Source: Aptenodytes patagonicus (lineage: Eukaryota; Chordata; Aves; Sphenisciformes; Spheniscidae). From it: a stretch of DNA of 64,000 nucleotides. Below are positions 29,106-43,020 of this stretch, piece by piece. The notes under the pieces were generated by a model. It was given only the letters and a program-made list of their open reading frames with translations. It ran no database searches and was not told the DNA's origin. Each line of letters opens with the position of its first letter. The first letter of the stretch is position 1. The stretch spans positions 24,704,932-24,768,931 of the forward strand of contig NC_134950.1 of the NCBI RefSeq assembly GCF_965638725.1, written 5' to 3'. The position numbers and the translations under genes are program-made.

Positions 29106-29329
29106 TTTACTTGTGTTTGGGTAGCAACTGGGTTTTAAAGGGGCAGGACGCCCCCCGCCCCCCACCCCCGCGTCACCTAAGGTGACTTTTCCCTCCGAGA
29201 GCGGCCCGCCGCCCCCCGACCCGCTGCCGGCCGCGGCCGCGGGGATTTGCGCGCTCCCTGCGCCGCACCGCCCGCCTCGGCCGCCCGCCGTGCCCCGGCC
29301 AGGGTAACACACGCAGCGCGACTTGCTTA

Positions 29330-30230
29330 AGTACCTAAAATACCCCCCCACCAAAAACCCAGAGCGTGGGGGCTTTGTGGGCGCCCAAGGTCTCCGAAGG
29401 GGACCTGTCGGCGCGGGTAACGCTCACGTCCAAACGGCTCCGTGGCCGTCGGGTCGGGTCGCCCTACGGACCGACACTTCAGCGATTCGGCTCTGCTCTT
29501 TACCTGCTATTTAGGCGCCTAAAGGCAAATTCAGAAGGAAAACCGATGCGGAGGTATCCCCATGCGCGGTGACTAAGCACACAATCCCTACCTGGAACAG
29601 ACAGATAGTTTCGAGAGCAGTTTCGATTTATTACCGGGGAATTTACTGCTAAATGGGGCCTTTGCGACCCTCTTCAAATTTCTCGATTAGAGCACCGTAT
29701 TCATTTTCGTCGTTAGCTGCAGTGCAGTTGGTTGCATACAGCAAATTTGGGTTGCATTTTTATCTGTAACGTTATCTTGTTCTGTGCATTGCTTAAAGCA
29801 CACGTATGGGGAATTTACCGTATAATCTGGACTGGAGGTTGGAGGCAGGCTTTGGGAAGTATAAAAAGATGTTAGAAGAAATGGCATTTAAAAACAGCTT
29901 TGAAAATTTTTCAAGGTAGAGTCTGTGCCGGTTAATTCGAGCCCGCGGAAGAGAAGGGGACACAAGTGGCGGCTGTATCGGATTTTTTTTCTCCTTTTAG
30001 TATACAGTAGAAAAATATTAATCAAAGAGGGGGAATAGGAGTCGGTGGAGGAAGGTTTGGAGGCGTCCCCTCGCAGGGCAGCGCAGGCGAGGCTGGCGCT
30101 CGTTGCAGCCCGCGGCTGCCGCCGGCCGCCGGGCGCTCGGGCTGTTTTTCGTTTCTTTTCATAAAATCCTGCCTCGAAAATGCCCTATTTTAAATCCCAG
30201 TCGCCCTAAATAAATAGTATTTCGTCTCCT
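29330..30230. other. Gap between the OSR2 and orphan CpG islands
   Basis: The sequence is mixed in composition and becomes AT-rich around 29600-30050. I see no gene or recognisable repeat. Lower-GC sequence like this between islands is a reasonable place for conserved regulatory elements, but conservation cannot be judged here. Confidence 0.6.
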
Positions 30231-33200
30231 GGGCAGTGAGGATGCGGAGGTTCCCAGCTCCGGGAGAAGGAGCGATTCCCCCGGGCCGGGTGCGAGGTGG
30301 GTGCGGGCGGCCGCGGGAGCCTGCGCGGGGCGAAGGGCTCGCCACCGCGGCCGGGCTGGGGGGCTCCGGCACGACGCGGGGGACGGAGCCGCATGCCCTC
30401 GTTATCTTGCTTTCTGGAGCGAGGCCGACTGCTTCAAAAACGAAGCGGAAAGGGGACTTTACAGCCGCGTTTTCCGCCCCGCGCTGCTGGCTTACGGATG
30501 CCAAGGAGGAACCCCCCTCGACACAAGGATCGGAGTGGGCTGTTTCGGGAGAACTGTCATTTCTTGCCCTTTACAGCAAGGAAAAATAAGCCGCACTTGC
30601 TGGGGGGAAGGACACACACCCCCCCAGCCAAAACCAAATGACAAAAAAAAAAAAATTTAAAAAACCCCAACAACAGCCTTCCCAAAACCAAACCGAGCAG
30701 CCAACGAAAAAGCCTCAAAGCGAAGGGAACCGGGGAGGGGAGTGGAGCGGTGCGGGGTCGCCGCCCGGGCTGTTTGCTCCTCGGCCGCTCGTGGTACGTT
30801 TCGGCTACGCCGTGAGCGGGGAAAGCCGCGCTCTCCCGCTACCGGCAGCGCGGCGGCAGCTCTCACGTCTGGGCTGGCAGGCAGCGCCCGGTGACCCCGG
30901 CGCGTCGCCGCCCGGCCCGGCCAGCAGGTGCGCGCCGAGAGCCGGCGGCGAGACCCGCCGGTACCGCCGCGCCGCCCGGCGCCTCCGCACCCGTCGGAGC
31001 CCGGGGTCCCTCGGGCGTCGGGAGGCTCCACGGCAGCGCACCCGTCGAGCAGGGGTGACACCACCGGGGGCACGGGCCACCGGATCCCGCCGGAGCCCCG
31101 CGCTTCCGCGTCACCTTTCCGCGTCCACCCCGGGCGGGCCCCTCCCGCCCCCACGGGCCTTCCCCCGCCGCCCGGTGCGCGGAGCCGCTACAGACGGCCA
31201 CCGCGCAGCCTGCGGGGCACGGGCGCTCCCGGGCCGGGCAGGTGACCTGCTCCGCCTCGGCAGAGCCCTCCGCCCCGCTGTGCCCTGGACGGGCGCGGGG
31301 CACGGCCGGGCGGGGCGGGGGCGGCCTGGAGCCCCGCGTCAGGCGGCGGCGGCCCGCGGTGCTGCAGCGCCCCCTGGAGGCAGGCGCGGCGCCCTGCCCG
31401 CTCCGCCCGCCGTCGGCTCCGGCTCCGGCCCGCTGGAGACCCGCGGCCGCGGGGCGCGTTGGGGCGGGCGTCCCGGCGGCACCCGGCGCGGAGCTCTCCC
31501 CGCACCGCCCGGGAGACGGGGGCCGCGGTGCCCCGAGGCGGGGGAGGCAGCGGCGCTCTCCGCGGGCGCCCGAGCGCGCACGCCGCGCCGCCGGCTCCCA
31601 TCTGCGCGTCCCGCCGGTGCCGACATCGCCGCGGTCCTCTTGGCCTCCCCCCGCTCTCTCCCCTCCCTCCCCCCAAAATACATCCCGAGCGCTGGACTCC
31701 GTCCAGGGCAGCAGGGAGATCGGCGGTGTTTGTTCTCGCTGCGAGGAACAGATTAAAGCAGTTCCTCCGCGGGCAGTGCAGCCTGGGGGCAAACCTTGAC
31801 CACCCGACCCGTCCTGAGCGCAGAAATGCACCCGGGGGCGGGGACGACCGCGGCTCGGCGGCAGCGAGGCCCCGCGGCGGGGTTGGCTGGCCCTCCCGCG
31901 GAGCACCGTGCGCGGCTGCGGTGCGCGATGCACGCACGAAGCGGCTCAGACCTCAGCAAACCGCCGCTGTCAGCAGCGGGCGGCTGCGGTCGCTGGGGGA
32001 CTCACCCGCCTTAAAATGAATGGGGGGGGGAAATTTCAGTGGGAAGCCGGGGGTGCGCCCAGAGCCGCGGCCGGAGAAGGGGCGGACGGCAGCGAAGTTG
32101 GCGTGGCCGGTGCTGCTGCAGCACTGACCCGCGGGGGTACCCGGGCCGGCTCCGGCTCCGGCTCCTGGCAGGGGCTCTGCCAAGGGAAGGGGCCGGGAGC
32201 ACAGCCCCCGGTGCAGGGCACCCCCGCTCCCGGGTCAGGGAGGTGCCCCGACGGCTCCCGACGGCCGCTGGCTCGGGACAGCGCTGCCGGTGCGCGCAGG
32301 GCAGAGGTGCCGCTGGGCAGCGAGCGCACCCGCGGGCCGGGTCCCAGCCCCGGGCTGCCGCCCGCCGACAGACAGGCCGGTGCTGCAAACGACTCGGGCT
32401 ACACGCCGAGGACTTACTTAAATTTTTTTTTTCCTAAGGAAAACAGTGGCTGCCCGTCGATCTGGCATCTGATTCCGCTGGTGTTTCTTGGTGACTAAAT
32501 CATCACCTACTTCACTCAGATTTATTGGGGTGGGAACTTTTTTGTTTTGTTTTTAATGTACCAGTCAGGAAATGCCAAGGCTTAACAAACAGGCGTAGGT
32601 GGCTGGAGGCGAAGCGCTAGGCAGGCTCCGGGGGACACCGCCGATGCAACTCCCGCTCAGCATCTCCCTTTCCCCTCCTCTGACTCGGATCCCCGTAAAA
32701 CATCGCCGCTATTAATTTCCATAAAAGAAGAAAGCAATTAAACACGCAACGACCTCAGCGGGCTGGATCTCGCCCGCGCCTCCCCACAGGCGCGCAACCC
32801 CCGCCACCACCTCGCCCGCGGCCCCTGCCCGCGGTCCCCGGCCGCGGGGCTGCCCCCGGGCAGCAGGGAGCGGGGCCAGCCGCCCTGCCCGCCGCACCCC
32901 CGGCTGCCTGCCCCGACGCCTCCCCGACGGGCACCACAACTGCAGCCAGCCCGACGGGTGCCTCCTCCTCGCCAGGGAGCACCGAGCCCCGGGGGGGCTT
33001 TTGCTGTTCAGCCGCCGCCGTGCCCCGGCTCCCCTCTCCCGGGAACTCCCGGCCCCACGTCGGATGGCCGCAGGGCTCACGGGCACAGCGGGAGATGCGT
33101 CAAATCGCCCTTGGCCGAGGCCAGCTTTGCCGTCTGCACGGCGGTGGGGACCCCTCGTCCCGCGGAACTCGCGCGCTGCGCCGCGCGGTGCAATTGCACG

Positions 33201-33500
33201 GTGCGGACGGGGCGAGGGAGGATGCGGAGGCGGCCGCCGGCCCCGCGGGGAGCGGGGCGAGGACGCCGCCCGCTGCGGTGCTGCCGCCTTGCCCCGACGG
33301 CGGGCCCCGAGCCCGGGAGAGCCGGGGCGGCCCCGCGGGCCTCTGTGGAGCAAAGGCTCCGTGGCCGGGGCACAGGCTGGTACAGCCGGCCTGCGCCGGA
33401 GGGGATGCTCTGCCCCGGCCCTGAGGACGGGGATGTCCGTCTCCTGCCCGGAGAACCTCTCTCCTTGCAGACGTCCTGCCCCGAGGGGATCCTACCCAGC
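30230..33500. promoter_or_regulatory. Large CpG island without a recognisable gene
   Basis: This is CpG-dense sequence with short gaps (for example 30580-30720 and 32410-32720, which are A/T-rich). Frames stay open on both strands for hundreds of codons, but their products are low-complexity Pro/Arg/Ala/Gly with no domain, so I call no protein. It lies 1-4 kb above the distal OSR2 leader candidate. It could be an OSR2 regulatory island or the promoter of a non-coding RNA. Confidence 0.75.
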
Positions 33501-35013
33501 ACAGCCCAAAACTGGCGCACTTTCTCCCGCTCATCCTAGCCTGCTGCCTGCTGCTCTCCTCAGGGAAGAGGGGGAGAAAAGCCCTCAATAAGTGGACTTT
33601 TCTAGCCTAAAGCATTCCTTCTCCTGCCATCAGCAATGAGATGTTTCTCTGGTGCCTGAAATGAGCAGTTGTCAAGACATAAAGAAATACAATGTGCCGT
33701 ACCTTATTATAGTTTGGTTTAAGCAACCATTTGGCTAAAGTCTTTCCTGCCATCAGCATTGAAACACTGAGCAGGGCTGTTGCCTACAGCCATGGCTGGA
33801 AGCACAGACGCCCATCGCACACGAGTGGGCCCCTTCCTCATCACTTCAGCCCCCCCCGCCCTGAGCTGACCTAGGGACTGCAGAGGGTCCCCAGGCTGGC
33901 GGGCTTTGCTTATTCTCTGCTGGTGGTATTTTACCTCGCTTGGCAGACGTGCCAAATAACAGCCCGCAAGGTGGAGGTCGGTGGGGCTTCAGGGCCGCCT
34001 GCCTGCTGCAGAGACGTGGGCTTGTACGCTTCGCTTCTGGGGAAAGGGGGATTTCAGGCACTGATGAAGTTCTGCAGCTGCCTCAGGCTGGAAGGATCGT
34101 GAAGTTTGCTATCTCTGAGCCAACTGTTAGGGGCAAAATCTAAGAGAAATATTGAAGAAAAGCAATAAATTGGTTTAAGAAATGCAGTTGTACATTTGGT
34201 CGTATGCCTCGTAACTCACCTAGGACATGAGAACTCCAAGGCAGCAGAGAATGGGGCCCATACATCTTGTCTTGTGGCGTATATTAAATAACTCCATTTC
34301 CTTTTAAGAACTTTTTATAGTGAATCAGTGAATAACTTGATTTTCACAAATCAAATTAATACTATAGGGTGAAAGCAAACAATAGAAAAGCTCAGAGGGT
34401 TTTTTCCAGTTGTAAACATGCAGAATCCATATGGTCATTAGATACATCTGTGGGTTAAGCACTGATTTGTTTATGCAAGCCTGATGCTTATGATACTCTT
34501 AAACTGGGACTATTCTGTCGAATATATGTATACTGTAATCCCCTTTTACCTACCCTCCGCATGTGCGTTTCCTGTTTTCAGCATGCATTCTCGATGTGTA
34601 AACTGTGGCGAAGGGTCTGTTATAAACCAGGATACTACAGAGCATTTCAGATATTTTCAGAGCATTACAAGCACAGTGCAAGCATATGCAAATCATCACT
34701 TACAGATGTGCACAATGTCTGTATTAATCTCTGTGTGTTTTTTCAGTTGTTTGTGGCATCTAATTCAAAGACAAGGACAATAATGGATATTACGAAAAAG
34801 TACCAATTGTTCCTGGGCAGACTCACCCCTAGATGTTCAGACAAACCTTACTGATGAAACCCTGCACTTCTTAATAAAATCAGGGTCTTTTAAAGAATCT
34901 TTGAAGATTCCTGAAATACGAGGAAATCGAGAGAAAACTTGCCACAGTAAGGTGTTTGAAAACTCTTAAAGACACTGCCAAGGCTGAACACTACCCTGTA
35001 TCTCTACTGGGTA

Positions 35014-35165
35014 TGATCCAAAAAAGCACTTAAGTGCATGCTTAAGTTCGTCACTACCCAGGGCAGTACCTAAGCAGGTGCTTCAATTTCTTTATATGCC
35101 AAAGTCACCTGCTGAGCGTGTGTTTTACCGCTGGTTTAAAAGATGTCCCCGATCAGGGCCATTAT
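35014..35165 (+). repeat. Ancient amniote repeat relic
   Basis: The stretch begins GATCCAAAAAAGCACTTAAG, then TGCATGCTTAAG, and ends near GATCAGGGCC. CACTTAAGTGCATGCTTAAG is a recognisable piece of the same dispersed amniote repeat group as the relic at 7370-7450. Heavily diverged. Confidence 0.5.
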
Positions 35166-35697
35166 TTTCAGATTGCCTCATAAAAATAAATAAATGAATA
35201 CAAGCTTATTAAAAAATCCAAGAGCAGTTACCATTCTAGGCAAGATTTTGCATCGTGCCTGCTTTCATGTCCTTTTCCATGAGTTAAGTTGTTGGCACTC
35301 AGTCATTTGTTATGACCACCTTGTTTCTGCCTTAAATGCTGGTGTTCCCCTCAGCTTCTCCTGCTGCCACCTCATAGCACCACTGTGTGCAGCATCCTGT
35401 TGGGTGAAAGGACAGTTGCTCCAACATGAAACTTGTGGATGTGATGCTGATACACCTTGGAGACTTTTCAGAGCAGAACAGTTTGGCTCCAGCTTGTGGC
35501 TTGGGAAAAAGAGCCCTTTTTCTTGATGAACTCTCCACAGCCACTGTGGAGAAAGATCAGGACAAGAATCACTCTGGAGTACAGAAAGGCTGCACAGTAA
35601 AAGCAATGGCTGAGAACAGGAATGGATCAGTTCAAGAATGTGTCTGAGCTGGGCAGGGACCAGTCAGAAGACTTTCTGGTTAAGAATATTCTTCTAT

Positions 35698-35721
35698 CTT
35701 CCCTTCCCTTCCCTTCCCTTC
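35698..35721 (+). repeat. (CCCTT)n simple repeat
   Basis: About four to five pentamer copies, pyrimidine-only. Confidence 0.9.
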
Positions 35722-37817
35722 AATCTGAGCCCTTCAGATGACAACATGCACACCCAGTGTGTCATGACAGACAGTCTCTGGTCTCTGGGTATCGTGAGCC
35801 AGCAACAGACAGAAAGTATATAAAATCAGGACAGCTCTGAGTTGGGACCCAGCAGTGGATTTCCACCTTCTTTGCTCATGGACCCCTCTTTTCTGTTCCT
35901 GTGGTGATACAGGTCCCTACTCAGAGGACTGGCATTCCGCTTGCTCTCCTTAGTTCCCTTTCACAGATCCCTCAGAAATATTTGAGGGACCTACACAGGC
36001 TGGTAAATGGTAGGATGAAAACTAGCGAATGGATGTTTCCCCTGTTTCGTCCATACTAGATGGCATGGTCCATCTCATAAAGAGTATCAATGATTATTGC
36101 AGACCTGCCTTATTCACATTAACTATTTCATTTATTTGACCTGCTCACCCATGATAGGCTGGTGAAAATTATTGGTTATGGTATTCTTTCAAACACTCCT
36201 TTGGGAACTGTTTCCAAGAAAAATACGAACCCCATTCATTTCAACACCAGAACTCATTTTAGCACCTGAGAAGTGCTGAAAGCCGAGGACATTACACTGC
36301 AGCAGAAACAGAGCTGCCTCGAGGTCTCTTATTTTCAGCTTTTCAGATCAGTGGAGAGGGGAAAGAGATACTGTCAGCCACACTACACACTTTCAAGTGT
36401 AATATATATTCCCCTTTTCCACTTAATTTGTCCTGACAGTTACTGGTTATTCAAATGCAACCAGGCGCTTTTGAATTTCACTGTTGTCGTGAGTCCACCT
36501 GTCTCTGAACTGCTGGATGGAACCCACCTGCGTAGGTGCAGAATTCTGCCGTTTCGGGAGGCTGGGTGTACCTGGAGGGGAGCAGCAGAGACCCTGGGAC
36601 AAGGCATGCTTTGGAATGACAGCCTTCCCAGCTGTGATGGAAGCAAGGATCAATGGCACCTGCAAGAGTAGGGGCTTTCAGGGAGCCTAGGACAGTGCCT
36701 ATGGAGAGTCGTGAGGAAGCCTCCATCATTAACAGAAATGCTCAGGACAGAGAAATCGAAAGCTGATTATAGTAAGTGAAAAAATATTTTCTGAATCCAA
36801 GAAAGGCCCCACAAGAAGAGTCATGAAGCCACCTGAAAGGATTCTTGAACAAAATGTATCTTGTGCTTGAACTCTTTGTGAAACCTGAAAATAGAGGAGT
36901 CTCCGTGACTTTGGCCAGAAGGCTTTGACCAGTGTGGCGTGGTAAGAATTTCTGTTGGGAAGAAGCATCAAGTAAATATAATACAGTGTGTTTATTTCAG
37001 TGGGAGCTGGTATGACAGTCAGTCGGTGGCCACAGCAGCATCACTGACACTCCTGAGATCTGAAAAGGAGACCACCGATAAAGGTCATTAGCTAAGGTTA
37101 AGCAGGGTTAACCCTGACATTTCTCCAGTCTCCAAGCAGGCAGCTCTTGAGCAAATACAAACCCACAGTTATTAAAGATCTCTTAAAGAACTACAATAAC
37201 AAAATAGAGTGAAGCGGAGTCAAAACTGTAGATCTGTTTTATTCAAAGCATAATATTTATAGATGACAGATACTGAAAGGCAGCAGAACTGGTTTTAAGG
37301 ACCATCCCTGTACCTAGATAGTGGCGGCACACTTGAAAGCATTCTGTCTTTTGAACCACAGTGAGACATGAATTTAAGGTTTTCAGAAAGAGTATTTTCA
37401 TTCCTAGAGCTTGGTAATTCCTATGTGCTTGGTAAAGAAGAATATTTGAAAGACTCAACTTTCTGTTAGAGTTACAGGTGGAGCCTGAAATGCTAAAAGG
37501 CTGTTCAAAGCATCACTTAAGTCTGATCTAGTTCAGCATTAGTCTAATGTTATCTTTTCCCCTCTCAATGCTTTCAAGAAGATATATAAAACCAGACCAG
37601 AACTGATGTTTACTTTTACAGCTAATGGTTCCTCAAATCTACAAGAACTTCTAAGGAGTAGATAAAAGCAGCTGCAAAAGTGATCTAGAAATAAACATCC
37701 AGAAGAAAACATAACTGCAATCAAAGTTCCAGCTGTTCTCGTCTTAATTCTTATCAGTATTCTTTTTAATCAGGCACATTTTGAAGTCAAAGGCTTATTT
37801 CCAACAGCTTTTGTCCA

Positions 37818-37848
37818 TACATATATATATATATATGTGTGTGTGTGT
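37818..37848 (+). repeat. (TA)n(TG)n microsatellite
   Basis: About nine TA units followed by about six TG units. Confidence 0.95.
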
Positions 37849-40800
37849 AAGTTCCTTGAAATATTACAGAAGTTCTGTTTCACATCAAAATAGTGTACAT
37901 TGTCACTGAAATTATTAATTTTCTTTTCCTCATCCCCCATGTTCTCTCTGGGCCCCTCTTTTGCATCTGGCATGTGTACTGATACTCCAGATGACAAATA
38001 CTGATAACTGTGAAGCTGCAATGCTGCATACTTCCATAAGGCAAAGCTTAGCCAAAGTTAGTCATTGATTTATGTCCTGTATTCTGTTCAACGGCGCAAG
38101 GGTTTTTTTTCTAATTCCATACCTTTAATCCTTGCCACCTTCAACCTAGTGTGTGTCAAATTTCCATCTTATTGTTGCAGCTGTGGTTTCTTAAAACTAA
38201 AGTACGCTTCTTGAAGGCAGTGACACATTCTTAAGTTTATTCACAGATTTAAATGCTCAGTTGTTCAAAACTGCCTGAACTCATTAAAACGTGATGGTGT
38301 GGGTTTTTTGCCATATTAAATGGTTGATACAGAGGTTTTAAAAAACAAATGAGGGATGTTGGGATGACTATTTTTATTCAGCCCAAATCTGTAGAAAGCA
38401 TGGTAACTTAGGCAGAGATCATAAGCCCAGGGTTCTCTTTAGCGAAGAGGTTATTTACAAAATACACAAGGCAGAAAATGCTCTGCCACACATAAAAAGC
38501 CTTCCACAGGTGTACAGATGAAAGGAAACAAACTCTGTACCGTCTAGGTACCATGTTATTTAGGATGACTTCACGGCCCACAGTAGGAGACAGCCCACGA
38601 AGCAGACTGATTTCATAAGAATCTATATGCTTACAAAAATGAGCTGCAAAAGTTAAGTATTTTTATTACGACCTTCACTGTTTCAAGAGAATACCCAGCT
38701 TCCCTGTGCTCTCCCATGGAAAACAGACCAGAGGCAAGATGCTGTAAATATTCCTCCAAGAGCCTGCAAGCGAGCCCTCCATGTTACCATCCCAACCCCT
38801 TCGATAGCTGTCTGTGAAGGATTACTCTTCCTGTAGGTGAGCTGGTGAAAAGGGCCATGCCTTTGCTTCAGCCATTTCAGTTCAAAGTCTGGTGCAGTAA
38901 CTCAAACCCACTTTTATCATCTTTAAAAGCTAAGAGGTTAGTGTTTTCCACCAGAGCAGCTGAGACACGTCCCATTCCAGGAAAAGGCCATGAAAATAGC
39001 TGAGAGCAGTAACAACTTAAACTGCTGCAAAAAATCTGCCAGAGGACATCTGTCAAAGCCCAAAGAGTTCCAGTTACGTATGATTTCATTTGATCCCAGA
39101 GGCTAAATAATGTACAGGAAAGATTTAATAATGTTATGCAGATTATGTGTGGAAATGTAAAAGGAACCGAACACAACGCCCGTTTGAAAAATCTTCATGT
39201 GCTCATAGCACTATTATTGCTGCACAGTCAGAAAACACAGCTTGAGCGATAGACTATGATAATAAACTTAAAAACTGGAATTGCTAGAATATTTACTCAG
39301 GTGAGACTGTTTGATTAAAAAAAGATGACTGACTTACTATTTTCCCTCTGCCAGGAAATTATCAGTGGAGAGCGCCCCATTCCTGTTTCCACCACATCAG
39401 TTCCATTGCCATGTGAAACCCTGATAGTGAAAACGCGATTACCAAGGATCGCTGCTCACAACATTTCCAAATGCCAGTGCAAAGGAGACCTCAGCTACTA
39501 AAAGAAGAACAAAAACGAATGGCCCTCAGCTATATCTGCTTGCCAGTTTGAGTTACAGCATCTGACCAAACTAGAATTGCTGAACTACAGGTATGGCCCC
39601 TTTTGCCAAGCCACTTCCAGAAACAGTAATTTCTGGCAGAGACGGGGAAGAGGCAGCTGGGAGGGTGATGTGAACAGCCACCACAGGATCTGCCAAATGA
39701 TATCTGTCAAATCTCCTGGTAGCGTAATGCTCCAATGCCATGGGACACTATTTAAATACCAGCAGAGAAGGGATTATTAAACAGGAATCTTAGCCAGGAT
39801 GGCCATGTGCTTCATCATTAAAAAAACAACCTGAAAGCAGAAGCAAATGGATCCTATCTGGTAATACCTGAAAACTTTTGTGCAGACTCTCACAAAGGAA
39901 GCAAGTGTAATGTTTCCTAGATTTCTTGAGGCTGGCACTTGTGGTGGTCTTTCTTTGCCTGGTGCTTTTATCTCCCTTGGGATAGCGGTTATAGTTTTAG
40001 CAGCTGAAAACTTATGCTCACCAGTTTTTCTTTCAGTGGAAGGATCTAAGACTTTTCCTTCCAAGGTTGGATCTTTATTTGCAGGGAGTTCCAGCAGGTT
40101 TCTTTGGTTTCTCATTTCCTCTTGCTATTTCTGCTCTCATCTGTTTTGCAAATGGCCACCATAACGTTAAGCTTATCTAATGGCCAGGCCTCCAGCTGGA
40201 AGAATGCCAGCAGAGTTCTGAAAATCAGTCATCTGAAAGCATTCAGAGGAGATGGCCATCACCTTCTCCCTGAACCTCAAACATAAAACTTCCCTGATAA
40301 GCACATACTCCAATGCCATGAAAAGCAAGAGGTTAGTCTTAAATTCAGGTATCACTTTAACCAGCTTCCTTGGGTGACACTCAGACACTCTGCTAAATTA
40401 ATCTCACTCTACAAATAATAAATTCTTTTTTTCAGTGTTTGGAAAAGATACTGGTTGTACATACACACAGTAAAGAGTGAGTGTCCCTATGATGGCTTCA
40501 CTGTGAACGCAGGTTTCATTCTACAGTTGGTTCTCCTTATTTTTTTAATTGGGATCCTTTTCTCCCTCACCGGCAGGGTGTAGTCCAGGTCCACCTACTC
40601 CTGGCTTTTGACATCAGGCATGGCCATGGCAGTTCCTACCACCAGTGAGACTTAGGGGCTTTGTCACAATTCCTGCTGAGAAAAGTGGCAAGGACAGAAG
40701 AATTTTCTTTTCCTTGGTAAGGGGAAGTATGCGAAAATGCAAGATTTATTGCAGGTCTTTATGTGCAGACATACACAGAGGACAAAAATCTCATGAATTT

Positions 40801-43020
40801 TGCTGTTGACCTCAGCGAGTTCTGGATTTTATTCGAAAGGAGGAATTCAGTAGGAGTACTGGGTCTCCAATTTAGAAACTTGAGAAGAAGCCTAAAAAAC
40901 TGCCCAAGGTCTGCATAAGACACTCTGAGGACACAACATGTAGCAATAAAGATTGATGTAAGAGCTAACAAGCTTAACCTTGCAAAAAGAAAAACAGAAG
41001 TTTGTCGTCATAACATTTATTTAGTTAAGACCTGAGAAGGAAGAGCCAAGAGCAGCTCCTATACATCCTATAGGAGAACCAACTCTGTAGGAATGGGGTC
41101 TGCGTGGAAAAATCATCCCTCATTTGGGCTTCTGTTTCCCCAAAGAGAAGGAATTCCGACCTTGTGGGAGATAGAAAAAACAGGCCCAAAGGAGGATACT
41201 GCAGTATGAAGACACCTACACAATGAGAGACTATCCTCTGGAGTAACCTTATTTTGGAAAGAGGGCTGAAAAAAGGAAGAGAAAGATCTGCTGGCCGCTG
41301 CTACATCTGTCTGAAGGGCTGGTTCAACCAGTGCCAAGAGAGAGACACCTCCCGAGATCCTGCTGGGAAAACAGCATTTCCCAGCTTCTATGGATCCTGC
41401 TGTCTCAGCACTGTGGGATCTGTTACTGACCACAGCGGGAAGGCGACTGAGTCAGCCGCTGAGCATCAGTCAAACACTTTCCACTCTGATATACCAGAGG
41501 ATGCAGGAAGCAGAGAGGCAAGAATGCATGACGAAACTAGAGAAGGTATCATAGTATGCAAGGTAAACGCCTTTCTGAAAAAGAAAAAAAGTCATACACT
41601 TAATACTGTTTTATTAGACTACAGCAGTAGCATAGTTTAGCTTATTTATTTTGAGTAAGTAAGAACATATTTATGAGGAAGCTATATTTAAGTGACTTTA
41701 GTAAAAAAGTAAGATTAAAACAACAGATATACAGGTATAAACTGGCACAGCTCTAGGGGTGTCAACTGGTGACTTACATGGGCTGTGCGTCTGCCTTGGC
41801 ACAGTCATTTGTTGATTAAACAAACCTTCTTAAGGCTGAGGAATCTGAACAACCAGCAATGAGGCTCCCTCCAGCTTCTAACTTGCACGATAAGGTCCTG
41901 TGCTAGCCTTCCTGTCCTAGGACTAAGACAAACAAACAAAAATAGAATTTCTGGAATCCATTGCATTTCTGAAGGGAATTATTTAAAAATTAGACTGTAA
42001 GAGATTATTATCTCAGGCACACCACTTTAGCACAGACTTCCTAGAAGCAAAGCAAGTTTGGGGAAAACCTCTCAAACAATCCCTCTTACTGTAAGACACC
42101 TGTTCTCCTTAAAACACTTTTTTTTAGTGGAAGTCACCCCAGCTGAATTAAATTTGTTTCCCTTGGGCCTGCATTTTCTTTAGCCAACACAACAGCTGCA
42201 CCATGTGGAGATGAGCCACAAGAAGTGTAACAACACATGTTTGTGATTGCTGTATCAGCTTTGGCAGATTTAAGTGCAGAGGTCTCTAACTGCCTTCTAT
42301 TAGAGAGCCAGCTTTACAATATATACAACATCTTGCAAAGTAGTAGCAATAATATATATAGTTTTATGTATTTCTTGTACATGCTGGTACAGTAAAACCA
42401 GAAAGGAACTGACTATTACTTATAGCTATAAATATTGTATTAAGCACAAACATTTTCTTCTGCATGTAAAAGCAGGAACAGAACAGGAGGATGGGTTAAC
42501 TACAATAAAATCCCCTGGGACCCTTGTGCTAGCTGTTATCCAGTCCTGCAGAGACATTCAACCGTTCAGAGTGTGCAGTAACCCTGTTATTTCAAAGCTG
42601 CAGTAAATTTAATCTCTCCAAGAAATTGCTGAATTCCTGGAAAATAATGCATAATCTTGGTTCAGTGTGCTTCCCCCCCCCCTCATTTCAAGAACAGGTG
42701 CTAAAAACTGGTCTTGTGGAGCCTAATTCAATATACTTTAGAACACAGTTTTAAAGTCTGCCTTTGAGGCATTTAATTAAGAGCTGTTGAGTATCCCACA
42801 CCCGTCAAAATGAGGCACTTGTTTTTGAAAGACCATTTTGAAAGGTCAAGATAAATGCCAATAATACAGCATAGAATCAAGGATTTGTGTTTACAATGTG
42901 TTGTTCCTGTTACTTTATGTATAACTAGTGCTATATATATTTGTGGATATTCTAACACAGTTGCGTGACTTTAATCTTTCTACACATTTTCTCACTTAAA
43001 ATTGCTATACCATTGCATAT

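Larger units (their letters stand above)
33540..43000. other. Intergenic between STK3 and OSR2, left part
   Basis: AT-rich sequence without recognisable exons. It includes a repeat relic at about 35014-35165, a (CCCTT)n run at 35698-35721 and a (TA)n(TG)n microsatellite at 37818-37848. Confidence 0.65.

Noticed and set aside
30638..31933. Open frames of 372 (plus) and 356 (minus) codons
   Set aside because: They overlap on opposite strands in CpG-rich DNA, the products are Arg/Pro/Gly/Ala-rich, and there is no conserved family feature. Lack of stops follows from high GC.
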